The notes beneath the pieces are model-generated. The model saw only the letters and a program-made list of their open reading frames with translations, was not told the DNA's origin and ran no database searches. The translations under genes were made by a program, and so were the position numbers. Source: Pseudopithomyces maydicus (Eukaryota; Ascomycota; Dothideomycetes; Pleosporales; Didymosphaeriaceae). Taken from it: a stretch of DNA of 64,000 nt. The stretch lies in the NCBI GenBank assembly GCA_026873275.1, contig JANTUC010000011.1, positions 682,001 to 746,000 on the forward strand, given 5' to 3'. Positions 23,387-35,295 of the stretch are shown one piece after another; within the stretch, counting starts at the first letter, position 1, and each line of letters begins with the position of its first letter.

Positions 23387-23770
23387 ACGGTGGTCAAGAT
23401 AGTAATTGTGGCCGCGGTCGAAGATGAAGACAGTCGTGCGGAGGAGTAGGAAAAATAAAGCTTGCAACAGGTGGTGATAATTTGTGGATCCAGGAAGATT
23501 TCCTCTTCATTCAGCAAAGGGTTCTCCTTTGCTAGGGTCTGGGCGCGGGAAAGTTGAATTGCCTTGCCTTTTCTCAATCGCCTTTTCGTCGTGCTTGTAG
23601 AGTCACCTCTATTGATTGAGGTTGGTGAGTGGTGGTAACCTTAAAATGGCAACAGGAAGAGTTGCTGAGAGCTTGGGAGACATGTGTTCCAGGTGAACTT
23701 TGTCACGCCGTTGTGACAGTGAACGCAAGAGATTGGGGCGCGTAAGCGGATGTGTGCAGATGTGAAGTAG

Positions 23771-23803
23771 TGACGGTGGAGGCGGCGGCGGCGGCGGCGG
23801 CGG
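23771..23803. repeat. GGC/GCG trinucleotide microsatellite
   Basis: About eight consecutive GCG-type triplets lie in a region with no supported gene. Confidence 0.8.
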
Positions 23804-24216
23804 CGATGGGATTCAAGTACTGGACAATCGCATCCGGGGCACGCATGCTGGCCTTTGTTAGCAACTGCTTCTATCATCCCTCGAGGAGTGTGAACATACT
23901 ACCCAGACAATGGAAGTGGCTGCCGATGGGTGGGATGCGTTGCGCAAGGATGGGTGCTGATGAAGAGTGGAGGCATTGTTTACGAGCCACGGGGTTGTTA
24001 TATAGCCCTAGCTGGCATGGCACTTACTACATGTCTTGGGTGTTACTGCATCAACTGACTTCTCTCTAGCAGGAGCAAACAGCAATGACTAGCATAGGAA
24101 TGACAGTGTAGAAAATTCATGATTTATGTATATTATCGTTATGGAGGACAAGTATAGGTGTTTCTATTCCCAATATATACTCCATTCACCCTATCTGTAT
24201 ACACACAGATCTCTGT

Positions 24217-25505
24217 CTACTCGGAAATCTTGATCGCCATCTTACCAAAATGCTTCTGGTCAAACATGTACTGGTACGCTTCCTTGAGTTCAGACAGGCC
24301 GAAGACCTTCTCGTCGACAATAGGGTGGATATCGTTGGCCTCGATGGCAGCATTCATGTCCTCGAACTGCTGGCGTGAACCTACAAGTAGGCCGCGTACG
24401 GTGCAAAGGTTGTTGAGGCAGTCAAGGAAGGAAGGCTGGTCCTTGGAGAAGCCGCCGATGAAGCCAATTATGCCTGGGCGTTGTTAGTATGGTACCTAGG
24501 TAGTCGCGGACGGGGAACCAGAGGCGAGTGTGCACCAAGCCTAAGCAATAAAGAAAGGGCTACGTACTGATCACTCCGTCAATCTTGACCGCGGCCAAGG
24601 ACTGTTTCATGGTAGTAGGACCGCCAACTTCAACGACGTGCTCGCAGCCCAGTCCACCCGGGGTCAACGACTGTGCCTGCTCACCCCAGTTGGGGGTCTC
24701 CTTGTAGTTTATGACATGGTCCGCGCCGAGTTTCTTGAGCAGCTCCGCCTTCTCCGCCGAAGACGTCGTCGCGATGACACGTGCACCTGCCGCCTTGGCG
24801 AACTGCAGCGCAAAAATCGAGACGCCACCGGTTCCCTGAGTGAGTACAGTTTGGCCGGGCTGTAGGGGCTTGAGGCCGTAAAGGGCGTTCCAGGCGGTGA
24901 GAGCAGCGCAGGGAAGTGTTGCGGCTTCATTGAAGTTGAGGTTTGAGGGACTACATGGTGAGCCAGAAGGCGAAGGACACTGGAGAAGACGATCGCTTAC
25001 ATGTGCACAAGACCTTGCTCGTCGAAAGCGCCGTATTCGCGGAGAGTGCCATCAATCGCTCCACCGAGACCGGTGCCAAGGATTGTGGGATTCACAGAGC
25101 CAGCGAGGTGGCCTTGATTGAAGAGGGTTGCGACCTTGTCACCCTTCTTGAAACGAGTCACGCGCGACCCGACTTCTTCGACAACTCCGGCTCCATCGGA
25201 TCCTGGAATCACACCCTCCTTGACGGGGAAGGGGTATTTGCCCTGACAGGGTCAGACGCGAGAACGCGCGGTCACGTGTCGCGTGGGGTGCAGACGTACC
25301 TTGGGAATGGCAAGGTCGCGGAAATTCAAAGATGCAGCATGGACTACGACATTAGCAAGGCCCCTGCCGCGGTTCAGCCTAACATACACTTGACGAGGAC
25401 GTCTTTATCGCCCAGAGACGGGACAGGCGCCTTTTCGTCCCACTTGAGGGAATCAAAGCCATCCTTGCCTTGTACAGTCCACTGCTTGGACGTTGAAGGT
25501 GCCAT
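24217..25505 (-). CDS. Medium-chain reductase, zinc-type alcohol dehydrogenase-like / quinone reductase-like
   Basis: Five exons: 25505-25388, 25343-25300, 25242-25001, 24950-24568 and 24473-24217, about 347 aa. Opening residues are MAPSTSKQWTVQGKDGFDSL. The GroES-like half contains HAASLNFRDLAIPKG and PGSDGAGVVEEVGSRV; the Rossmann half has LTQGTGGVSIFALQFAKAAG for NAD(P) binding and GLLVGSRQQFEDM near the end. The structural-zinc cysteine cluster and GxCHTD of true alcohol dehydrogenases are absent, so it is probably an NADPH-dependent reductase of quinones or enones. The substrate is unknown. The introns carry good GTATGT, GTACGT, GTAAGC and GTACGT donors; the last intron (94 nt) contains a TACCTAGGTA palindrome. 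Confidence 0.9.
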
Positions 25506-26723
25506 GGTGTCTAGTGGAGAAGCAAATCAAAAGAGGGGTTACAGAGACAGGGTTTGGTATCAAAGACTGTATGTATATTGGACAAGAGACGGAGTGCAGC
25601 GGTACATATCCTCGGCAAAGGCAGCAGCGGAACTTTTTGTATACAGATGTGGGGTCTTTTTAGTGACGCAATAACGAGCACGCAGTGACTGCCATCATTT
25701 CTAAGCTGGCCGTTCCTTGCGGACATAGCAATTGGCGTCGGGAAATCTGGGCGAGTCCAATTGGCCGGGATGGGCAGGACGGGAGGCACTCGTGGATGGG
25801 CATGTGGCCGTTGGTGAGGCTGGTTCCCAGAGAGCGCCGGGAATGGCTCGGGATGGCTCGGCGAGAGAGCAGATGGGAAAAAACTGCTAGTCGGACGCAT
25901 AGGCTATATGTTTGAGGGTGCCTGCAGCTTAGAAATACAGTACAGCACCGTGAGCACCGTGAGCACCGTGAGCACCGTGATCACTGGTGCATGGTGGTGG
26001 CCAGTGCTGTCAGACGGTGGAATCCAGTGTCTGCAAGCACGGCCGCATGGAGACAACCTGGGGCCCGACAGCTGACATTATCTACCATCCGGCCCATCTC
26101 CATCGCCGCTTGATCCTGCACCTGCACGGGGAGCGCATGCGGCCAAGCGTATCCTGCAAGACTCGTGGCGGGGGGCGGGCAGCCACACAGCCTTGCCGTC
26201 GGGCTAAGATTAGCACGACTGCTCTCGGTCCTCGCATGAGGATGCGGAGCTTTTTTTTTTTTTCTCCGCGCGACAGGGCCTCTGAAACAGTGGAAGATAG
26301 GGAGATGGGAGCATGCGCAGCTTATTCTGGTTGTTCGGCGGCACGAGCTGGTCTCGCGATCATGGTCGTGCGACGGCCCCAGAGCAGACGACCCAAATAC
26401 CGTACATACACAGGCACTGCACGACCGTCTTTTGCATGCTGCGGGTGAATTGGCCCACGAGCCACCTAGTGCTTATGGCATTAGGTCCCTGCGGCGACCC
26501 TCCAGCCTGCCTCTAGCCTGTTCAGACGCCTCAGTCTGCTCGAAGAGGACCGCATGGCTCTGCCACCGCCGCCTGCGCCGCATTCAATATCGCAACCAAA
26601 CTCGAGTTGGCATCCTGCGTCGCCTGAATAATCGTCTGCCTCTCGTGTCGCCGTAATCCAGGCTCCCCGCATTGTTGCCCCATGTTTTCGCCATAACACC
26701 ATCCAGACGACAACCTTCAAGAC
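25506..26723. other. Intergenic, with a 9-bp repeat and a T12 run
   Basis: No gene is supported. The stretch holds a short tandem array, ACCGTGAGC repeated four times (25947-25982, last unit ending ATC), and a T run at about 26252-26264. It is shared upstream sequence for the divergent reductase and membrane-protein genes. Confidence 0.6.
25947..25982. repeat. 9-bp tandem repeat, four copies
   Basis: ACCGTGAGC is repeated three times exactly and then once as ACCGTGATC. The reverse reads GCTCACGGT. It is non-coding and upstream of both flanking genes. Confidence 0.9.
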
Positions 26724-29173
26724 ATGGAATCTTTTCGCGACGGGCGCAATGCCGCCCGCTCTGTGTCTCCGGACCCCTTCGCATCCCGCTACGATCCCTA
26801 CGATACGCCCTCCAATCCTATCCCCATGCAGACCCTCTCCGCCTCTGCCTACAACTCGCCAGACCTGCGCCGCGGCGGCTCTCCAGGCGTCTCGCCCCAG
26901 AGGAGTCCAGAGATAGGCCTCTCGTTTCCTCGGGGCGACCACGCCTACGCGCCAGTGCAAAGCTCGCTACCGCCCTTTCCCTCGGCCGCAACCTCGCTGC
27001 ACTCCGTAAACTCGCTCGCCTACTACAAGACGCAAGACCATGAGACCCAACGGCTGGTCGATCGGAGAGCTGGAGAGATCGCAGAATGGAAGATCCACTG
27101 GATGACACCCGCCATGATGATTGTCCTGTTCGTCTCGGGCGTGGGCGCCGCCGTTGCACACCACTTCTTCTACATGTCGCTCGAGGGGAAGCCTGCGACG
27201 AACCAGCTGATGATGGTCCGCTACGGAACTGCCCTGGCCTTCTTCGTGAAGAGTGCGCTGGTTGGATCGGTCGTCATGTGTTATAGGCAACGGATATGGC
27301 ATACCTTCAGGACACGCGCCTTGACAATTGCGGGCATCGACGGGCTCTTCTCCTCGACCGAAGACCCGTCGCAGTTCTTCTACAACGGAGAGATGATGAG
27401 CAATGCCAAGATTGCGACTATCATGGCTTTGGTCTCATGGTAGGACATGCTCCTTGATTGCGGTAGACAATGCCTGCTGACATGGCCGCAGGCTTATACC
27501 AATCGCTTCGGTCTTATCCCCTGGCTCATTGACCTCCGAGGTCACTAAAATAACAAACAACACTATTTGGTAAGCACCATGGGATTTGCCAATGCTATTT
27601 TTCTCCAAGCTGACCAACTTTTGCGTTGTAGCCCCGCAGTAGCCACTTTGAATTTTACTCGTGAAGCGCAGTTTGACTTTCGAATTTCAAAAAGCCCCGT
27701 TACTGGCTCGTCTCTTCTCTGTAAGTATTCAACTAATGGTACCGTCTTTTCTCTTCGGTCTGACAGGTGTTTCTTTAGACTACAACACGACCGACCCTGA
27801 TGCCGGTGACGGCTACTTTGACTATTACGACCGACCATCACAAAATGCCAAGCGTCTCGTCTTTGCGAGCATGTACCTCAAGGAGCCAGCGGTCGGCGTG
27901 AATGCCTCCATAAACAATTGCGGCGAGCGCTTCAATTGTACCTACCAGATCAGCTTCGAGGCACCAGGATACAAATGTGATCAGGTTGCGGACAGCAATC
28001 ACCCGGATCCCGCCAATTCACCCATCAAACTAAGTGAGCTAGCACCAGAAGGCGAGAACATATACCACGCTGTCGTGGATCAAGGCGATTACAGGATGCC
28101 CCAGACCGACACCGGTCCACACGGTGTACCACTCAAAAGCCTTTCCCCGAGTCACTTGGTGTATTCGATGTTGAACCTACTCTTTGGATAGGCTATTCAA
28201 TAAAAACAGCTCAGACGTACCAGGCCGACTCGCCATACAAAGACTGGGGGTCCGTTCACGAGCCCAAGATCATCAAATGCGAACTCTATCACACGAACTA
28301 CACGTTCCAAATGGATTACACCGACAGCAAACAAAACCACACAAGACTACAGCGAGACTGGCTCAAACCTGTCGTCGACACGAGCTTCACCCCAAATTCC
28401 GGCAACGGCAGCGAGGGCGTCGCATCTCCCTCTTCCAACTTCATCTCCCCCAAAGGCGATGTCCTGACCTACAAACGCACATCCGCCTACCACGCCGTCG
28501 CCCAGCTCCTCCGCAACTTCCTCGGCGGCAAAATCTCAAAGGGCAAGGACCTCGTCGTCACCACCTCGGACATATCCGAGACCCGCCTCATCGACCCCAC
28601 ATCCACCTACCCGCAGCCAAACCTCGCCGAAGCCATCCAAGCCGTCTTCGAAGACATGATCATCTCCCTCCTCTCCGACCCCAAGCTCGTGGTCGCCCAG
28701 ACCCAGCCCGTCCGCTGCAAAAGGACCAGTCCGTCGTCGTCTACAAGTACAAGCGCGAGGGCCTCTGGGTCGGCTACGCCTTTGCGGTCGCCGCGTCGCT
28801 GCTGTGCCTCGCCGTCGGCGGGTGGGCCATCCACCAGAACGGCGTCGCGAGCGATACCCTTTTCAGCAGGATTCTGGTGACGACGAGAAATCCGACGCTG
28901 GACCGGCTGAGTGTGGGCGCGTGCTTGGGAGGGGACCCCTTCCCGAAGGAGTTGACGCGGACAAAGTTACGGTTTGGGGTTCTGCTTGAGGAGAATCCTC
29001 GCGAGGGCCCGCTGGGTACGGTAGAACATTGTACGTTTGGCACGATGGGGGAGACGAAGGATATTGTGAGAAATGGCGTGTACGCGGGGTTGAAGGAGTA
29101 TAGGTCTGAGGCGGAGAATTGGGAGGAAAAGGAGCCGCTTCTGGCGGAGAAGGAGGGGTTGAGACGGAGGTGA
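26724..29173 (+). CDS. Large fungal integral membrane protein, function unknown, two apparent frameshifts
   Basis: Exons 26724-27439, 27492-27569, 27632-27720 and 27767-29173 give about 763 aa. A Ser/Pro-rich cytosolic N-terminus of about 120 residues precedes membrane segments MMIVLFVSGVGAAVAHHFF, ALAFFVKSALVGSVVM and MALVSWLIPIASVL. A large, probably extracytoplasmic domain with several Cys and Asn-glycosylation sites (NNTI, NTTD, NASI, NCTY) follows. A last membrane segment, GYAFAVAASLLCLAVGGWAI, leads to an acidic tail. I recognise this as a widespread Pezizomycotina family but know no proven function. Frames break at A4 runs 28135-28138 and 28719-28722; one added A at each gives PLKKPFPESLGVFDVE and VRCKKDQSVVVYKYK. 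Confidence 0.85.
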
Positions 29174-29650
29174 TGATGGTACGATATGTGGAAGATATGG
29201 TAAGATAGACATATATACCGAGAGCGGTATCTGGGCTTCAAAAAGTATTGGAAATGGTTGGCACGATTGCATATATAGATACCCCAGCGCTTTGTCGCGA
29301 AGCATTGCCATGGCGTTTAATAGATAATCACCCCGAGTGGGGAAATTTAATTTGTGTTACTGTTGGAATCATATCTGTTTCGTCATCACTCATTCAACAT
29401 GCAGAGCTCCTTCAACGCGCAAATAGAATCAAGAAGTTCACGAGAATCTGACCATGACACAATGGAGCAACCCATGAGTTACGTACGTTTGGACATTTGA
29501 ATTTGAGACCAAAGGATCCGAAATCCCAAGATGTTTATACGAGCAACACATTCCATATGCTGCCGCCGATACAATGATGCCGCACTGTCCCAAGACCAAA
29601 TCGTACATCACCTAACAATACAACGTCCCAAGCTCGATCTATTCTACTGC
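29174..29650. other. Intergenic between convergent genes
   Basis: These 477 bp lie between the 3' ends of the membrane protein and Nup84. I see no gene or repeat; both transcripts must terminate here. Confidence 0.6.
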
Positions 29651-32550
29651 TCACTGCCTGTTCGGATCCCAAATCGCCCTGGTATGCCCCAACTTGCTAA
29701 CCTTCGCATCTTTCTTGTCATTCTTCGCCGACAGCAAAGAGCTAGCCGAAACATCGGCAATGCGCTGCACCAATTCCCGAACGCGGCCCGTCTCCACAAA
29801 CGTCCTGTTCAGCCACTCCTTCTCCGCAAGCACGATGGCCAGATCCATTGCTTCTGTGAAGTAATCTGGCTTCAGGATCCAAGACGCGGCCTGAAGAACC
29901 GACAGGTAGGCCAGTACGAATTCTGGGACGTATATCTTGTAGATTTCCCACCAGGCAGTTTCCGCGGGGTCGAAATTGAACTCTAGGATGTTGTAGAAGG
30001 TTGCCTTTAAGTCGGCTATGGTGTTCTTCAGAATCTTTGCGGGGGATTTTTGTCCGATAACGCTGGTCTCTTCCGCACGGTACTGCTCGAACAACGATAG
30101 GAGGCGGACAAACTGCGACAGTTCGTTCTCAACGCCCAATGTCTCGATAAGGTGTGAAGCAGCGCTAACATGGCCAGTTACTGTCGTATAATTAGTATTC
30201 GTCGGCCCAAAAACCCCTATACTGTCTTGGCCTTGGCCACACATAGCACAGGCGATAGGATTTGCGAGGTAACTTACACAAAAATATGGCCAGCGCTTTC
30301 TCGATGTTTCGAGCAAACTTCTCCTCGTTCTTTTCTTCGAGATAATTCAACCACCCCAAGCTTTCGACAACTGCACGATCTTTCTCTGAAATAGTTTTGC
30401 TGGCGCGAGCCCTCACACGCTGGCCGTTTGGCCACAGATACATGGTCGGGTCTTGGATGCACTTGTCCCTCAGCTCGTACTTGGAGACAGGATCCTGAAC
30501 TTGATGGGTGATTCCAGTGACAAGGCCGGTCTGGCCCACGATGTAATCGAAGTACCTGATGAGTGTGGCTTCTGTATCGACGTCGTATCTCTGCATGTGC
30601 TTGACGCAATCCTTCTGCTCCTCACGAATGGTAACATGTGGCAGTACGCGCGCAAGGGTCATGGATCCCCGCCACCTCTCCATCTGTGCTGTGTATAACG
30701 GGATTGGTTGCAGTCGTTGGGCAAATCGCAGGTATTCGACATAAGCTGCGATAACGTTGCCCCGCGCAAACAACACAGACCTCTGGGACGGCGTGAGAGG
30801 ATTTCGTGAATCCCCAAGTAAAATAAAAAGGTGGACTAAGATGCGGAGCGCGTGAGGATCATGCAAGAATGCTTGATAGAAATCTTCAACGACCACGGTA
30901 CGCTTTCCACGGCAAGAGAAGGTCCCGTCAGGACCGGCCGCAACGGCGGCTTTGGAGGTATGATCTGGATCGACGATAAAAGTCGAACGAGAAGACTTTT
31001 CTTGTGTAGCATCGGCAATAGCTACACCGACTTTGTGAATGAGCTCATCAAGGCTCTGAGTGAGTAATGCGCCTTGTATCAATTTGATCGGGGTTTTCGC
31101 CTGCTCCGATGTGGCTTTGTCGTGAAGCAACGTTTCTACAACCTTTTTGTAGCATCCGTCCAATCACAGTTGAAGTGCTCCAGCACATCGGGGAAGTTGA
31201 AAGGTTTGGTAGTCTGTGCCCGAGGTCGCTCCTTTGGTTCGGTCAAGAGGAGGTGATCGAACCTAGACAAAAGCAGAGCGTTATAGTATGAGAATAGATG
31301 GTCATCCCACGAGGATGAAACAGCCTGGACTTTTTGGAAATTTCCAGACACGATACCGAGCGCGGCAGCCTCGTAAGGGTAGCTAGATCCTTGGGCAGCC
31401 AGGTAGGTCGTACGACGATGAAGGTAGCCAAAATCTGGCGTCGCTATATTCGGGCATCCCTCAGGCCTCTTGTCGCCCGAGGCGCCGAGCATAAAAGCAC
31501 GGTAACCCTGGTTCTTGTCTTTGAACCACTCGTTGATTTCTTGTATGGGCTCACCGCGACGAAGCATCTCATACGCCACCATCCAGAGGGCATGTTCGTA
31601 GTACACGTCTCCTCGCTCCAGAGCGCCTTTCTGGCGAGTTTGCGCATCGGGATCAAGTCGGGTGACGAGGGGCTTCTCGGCGTCGCGGCCATGGACCATG
31701 ACGGTGGCATCCAGCGGTCCTTCGACGCCATGGGCGCGCTTGGCTTGCTTAATGGCGGCCTTCGTCTCCAGCCACCCGCTCGTCCACGTGTTGATATCTT
31801 TGCCGGACTCCTTGGCCCACTGGTCGAGAATCAGGTCGACGTTGTTTTCCGTGTTCTTTGTCGTCTGCTGCAACCACTTCAATACGGCCTTCTTCTCCTT
31901 GGCAAGATCGTCATTGATGATGAAGCGTTCCCAGACCTGCCCCCTGGGACAGAGGGGATCGACGCCTCCTGCTTTGGCCAGCTCCTCTCGTTTGACGGCC
32001 TCGGGGTCGGTGCCGGGTTTTTGGTGGTAGAGGTCGAAAATGACGCGAACGAGCTCCCAGGTTGCCAGCTCGGCCTGCCACTCCCGCAGCTCTTGCGCGT
32101 TTGAAGACGGGACGGGTGCCCGTGTGGATTGTCCGAACCACAGCGCTTCGTCCTTGGAGTCACCATTGCGTGCTGCCCGCCTGATCTCCTTCTTCTTGTG
32201 CTCGGACAGCTGGCCGTCGTTCGAGGCTGGGTCCTGGTTCTTCAGATGGCGCACGTTGCGCTCTGCGATGTCGCTGAAATCGCCGATGACCTTGACGGTG
32301 GCTTCGTACTTGGCCTTCTCGCCCTTCTTGCTCTGGTCGTACCACGTGTCGAGCCGCACGGCGAACTCCTCGACTTCTTTGCCGACCCGGTCAGCCATTG
32401 CGCGCAGCGGCTGCAGGGGATCCTGTCGGGGTGTCAGTCGCTGCCTGCGGTGCCGTTGCGCCAGACGTGCAGGCCGGCGATGCCCAATTGATGCGCACAT
32501 ACCTCGTGGAGCTGCGGGCGCGGGGCAGCAAGCCGCACAGAGAAGTCCAT
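29651..32550 (-). CDS. NUP84: Nucleoporin Nup84/Nup107
   Basis: Exons 32550-32503, 32422-30278 and 30180-29651 give about 907 aa. The first exon encodes only MDFSVRLAAPRPQLHE and joins DPLQPLRAMADRVGKEVEEF, the conserved opening of fungal Nup107 proteins. The rest is alpha-helical with family blocks such as WELVRVIFDLYHQ, YEHALWMVAYEMLRRGEPI and AAALGIVSGNFQKVQAVSSSWDDHLF. It ends with EWLNRTFVETGRVRELVQRIAD. Nup84/Nup107 is a scaffold subunit of the Y-complex coating the nuclear pore membrane. A one-base loss at the T5 run 31144-31148 separates NCDWTDATK from KVVETLLHDKATS. The intron before 30180 (97 nt) has a GTAAGT donor. Context: the SUMO gene and Ulp1 lie on either side. Confidence 0.92.
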
Positions 32551-34056
32551 GGCTGCGGCTTTCGGTGGCGAGCAGAGTTGCGAGCTGGGAGGGCGTCAGG
32601 CGTTGCGCGCAGAGGTCGGTTCCCAGACGACAAAACAATCGCGACGACGTGCACCAGCGCCAGCACCAGCACCAGCTTCCGCGAATGGCCCGAGCGCGCA
32701 CTAGCGCGACGTCTGCGTATAAAATTCGACACGCGCGCGGCCCTGCCCGTCTTTTCATCACAAAATGTCTTATAGGCGGTCATTAGAGTCTCGGTTCAAA
32801 CCTGATCGGTGTTTGAGCAGGTCCATCGCGGCCTCTTTGCGCGCTCACGACTGTCTTAGAACAACGTATCTCCTGGTGACTGTCTGGACTCCCTCGTGGA
32901 GCATGAAGGCGCAGATATATAGGGGGTATTACATACCATTTCTCAATCACACCTCTGGTGTTGCACGCTCACTTGAGCAGAATGCCCGTCTGCCGTTTCT
33001 GCCGTCGGGCAGCTACCTACGGCTTGCAGTGGTCTTGCTTCTGGACGTGAGCCCGGACCAAGGAAATTTTCTCACTCGCTCAAGTTGCACCATTGGTGAG
33101 AAGAACCATCGCCCAGCCTTCATTGTCTATATTTCAACGTGTACGGCGCGTGCTGTCTACCTGCGTACTGTACTACAATATTTTTACACGGAAACGCTAT
33201 CATGTGGCCTGGGGGCACTCTTCCTACCACTTTGATCAGTTTCCCTGGCTCCTCTGCTTCATTTTGATCCTGACTTGGTCAATGGCGCCTGAAATGCTGT
33301 GGGACATACACCTACTTCAGAAGAGAGTATTTCGGACAGCTCACGGTGCTAGCCGTCTCGCCCTTCTCTTGGTAGAATGCATTGCAGCACTCGTATAGAG
33401 CGTCGACCTAGCATGCGTCAGCCGTGGCACCTTTCCAAGCCGAAGCCATGCTCCAGCTCCGTGATAATGGGCGAATCCTGGCGCGTGATTGGGCGGTAGC
33501 ACACCTCTTTCCTGCACTTCTCTTCCTGGTAGTTGCTTTTCTGCAAACAGTCTGCAACACTACGTAAGCGGTCTCTAGAGATGCCTCAAGATGGCAATGC
33601 GTGATTACTTTGGATGGCACAGGCACGAGCATGGCACGGCGGATCCGTCTGAAGGTCCTCTTTCAATCCCTGGGGTTCATGATAAGCTTTGGCGAAATTC
33701 AGAGTATGACATCAAACACCAACCATGTTGAGTCACGTGAAGGCCCGAGTACCTAGGTAGGTGTCCAGGTGCAGGTGTAGGCGCCTAGGTGGGGTACAGG
33801 CAGATGGTGCAGCGAATAGCTTTACGTGAGCGCAATGTAGCACAGCCAAAAGAGAATGCAAAGATCAGGCAGCAGAGGGCAAGGCGTTAGGTGCTACAGG
33901 GTACCAGATGTGTAGGACAGATGCCACAGCGAGCGGGAAGAGACTGCGGCGGCCCTGTCCTTTCAGATCATGAACGAGAGGGACCCCACTAGCCACACGC
34001 TCACCTTGACTTTGCGACGCACGCCCGCTTCTCTTACTTTCCACCTTTCGCCACAC
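32551..34056. other. Intergenic upstream of Nup84 and SUMO
   Basis: Divergent promoter space with no supported gene. A perfect E-box palindrome TCACGTGA (33733-33740) lies ten bases before the palindrome TACCTAGGTA (33750-33759), followed by a GT-rich AGGTG repeat stretch to about 33800. Confidence 0.5.
33733..33759. promoter_or_regulatory. Paired palindromes TCACGTGA and TACCTAGGTA
   Basis: Two perfect palindromes lie within 27 bp, about 510-540 bp upstream of the SUMO start codon. CACGTG is the core bound by fungal bHLH factors such as Cbf1-type proteins. The second motif recurs elsewhere in this window and I do not know its factor. Confidence 0.4.
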
Positions 34057-34064
34057 TATATAAG
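34057..34064 (+). promoter_or_regulatory. TATA box of the SUMO gene
   Basis: TATATAAG lies 206 bp upstream of the SUMO ATG, with a C/T-rich stretch following, consistent with a TATA-containing promoter and a long 5' leader. Confidence 0.6.
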
Positions 34065-34269
34065 GGCCGCCGACGCGTCGCTGCGCACTGTCCTAAACAT
34101 CCTCTCCGCTTGGCGCAACGACTCGCACCTTCTTCCAGCACCCGCGCCCACACGAGACGCGCAGTCCACCTCCACTGCCTCTCGCGCTTCTGACCCCAAC
34201 AGAACCTTGGAAGCTCCCCTCACCACCTTCACCCCAGAAAACCCCCGCGCCCCATCGCACACCCTCAAC

Positions 34270-34609
34270 ATGTCGGACAACGGTTCCCCCATGCAACAGA
34301 AGCCCGAGGACGGACAGCAAGAGCACCTCAACATCAAGGTCACGGATAACAACAACGAGGTCTTTTTCAAGATCAAGCGCACAACCCAGCTGAGCAAGCT
34401 GATGAACGCCTTCTGCGACCGCCAGGGCAAGAACATGGCCAGCGTCCGCTTCCTGTTCGACGGCCAACGGGTGCAGCCGACGGATAACCCGGACTCGGTG
34501 CGTGCTCGAGCTTCGACTCACCGACGGTCTCTTTGCTGACGTTTCGCAGCTCGATATGCAGGACGGCGACACACTCGAGGTCCACCAGGAACAGATCGGT
34601 GGTTGTTAG
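34270..34609 (+). CDS. SMT3: SUMO (Smt3) precursor
   Basis: Exons 34270-34497 and 34550-34609 encode 95 aa. The flexible N-terminus MSDNGSPMQQKPEDGQQ leads into the ubiquitin fold: HLNIKVTDNNNEVFFKIKRT, FCDRQGKNMASVRFLFDGQR and, after the intron, LDMQDGDTLEVHQEQIGGC. The di-glycine for conjugation is followed by a single residue, Cys, so the precursor needs only one residue removed by a Ulp protease. SUMO is attached to lysines of many nuclear proteins. The 52-nt intron starts GTGCGT and ends GCAG. The gene is 13 kb from its likely maturation protease Ulp1. Confidence 0.97.
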
Positions 34610-35295
34610 TGTCTCGGACGGAGACGTGACGGACCCGTAGCACTCGCCAGCGCACAAGACGACATGCATGGTGGTGTCTCGGACGAGAGCGGCCACGACT
34701 CATGATTACGATGCATTTGGCGAACATGGGGACGAGTTTCTTATGCGGTTTATATTATGGCGAGGATGGGTTTGGGTTTGGCGTCACTGACCGGGTGCCC
34801 CAAGCACGCTTTCGGCATTCCGGCATGCTTTTCATATAGTCCTGCCTGGATCTTGGAAGGATGAATCAAGTTTATACATTACACAAGCTTTCCCATGCGG
34901 AAATGCTTGTCAAAGCCCTGTGTTCTCTGCGAGATAGCCTGCGTGCGATCCCACGATTATCCATGGAAATGGAACCATCGATGGATCCATCCATCCCACC
35001 GTGCCACGTGATGTCATGCGCTGGAGCCCTGGACTGGTATACGCAGACTAAGGTTATAGTGATGCTACTCGCGAGCTAGCTTTATTTTACGCCTCTACAG
35101 TGTATTAATTCGTACATGTGCAAAATAAGGTTCAAGATTGCTTATTTCACGGCCCGACCTGCAAGTACCCTGAGATGATATGCAAACGTCCCAACGATCA
35201 GATCAGCGGTTTCACTTCTTCTCGTCAGAGGCTACGGTCGCATCATTATCGACTTACAGCGACCACCTGATGGAAGCAAAAATGTAGAAGGATTC
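34610..35295. other. Intergenic between convergent genes
   Basis: These 686 bp follow the SUMO stop and precede the 3' end of the next, minus-strand gene. No coding sequence or repeat is recognisable. Confidence 0.6.

Noticed and set aside
28135..28722. Programmed ribosomal frameshifting as explanation for frame breaks
   Set aside because: The breaks occur at many different short runs in unrelated genes without a slippery heptamer or stimulatory structure; assembly indels explain them better.
32399..32761. Upstream extension of Nup84 as one long exon
   Set aside because: It would add an Arg-rich segment absent from the family; a short first exon plus an 80-nt intron gives the expected N-terminus.
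32765..33235. 156-codon plus-strand frame upstream of SUMO
   Set aside because: No recognisable domain, and it lies in promoter space of Nup84; likely chance.
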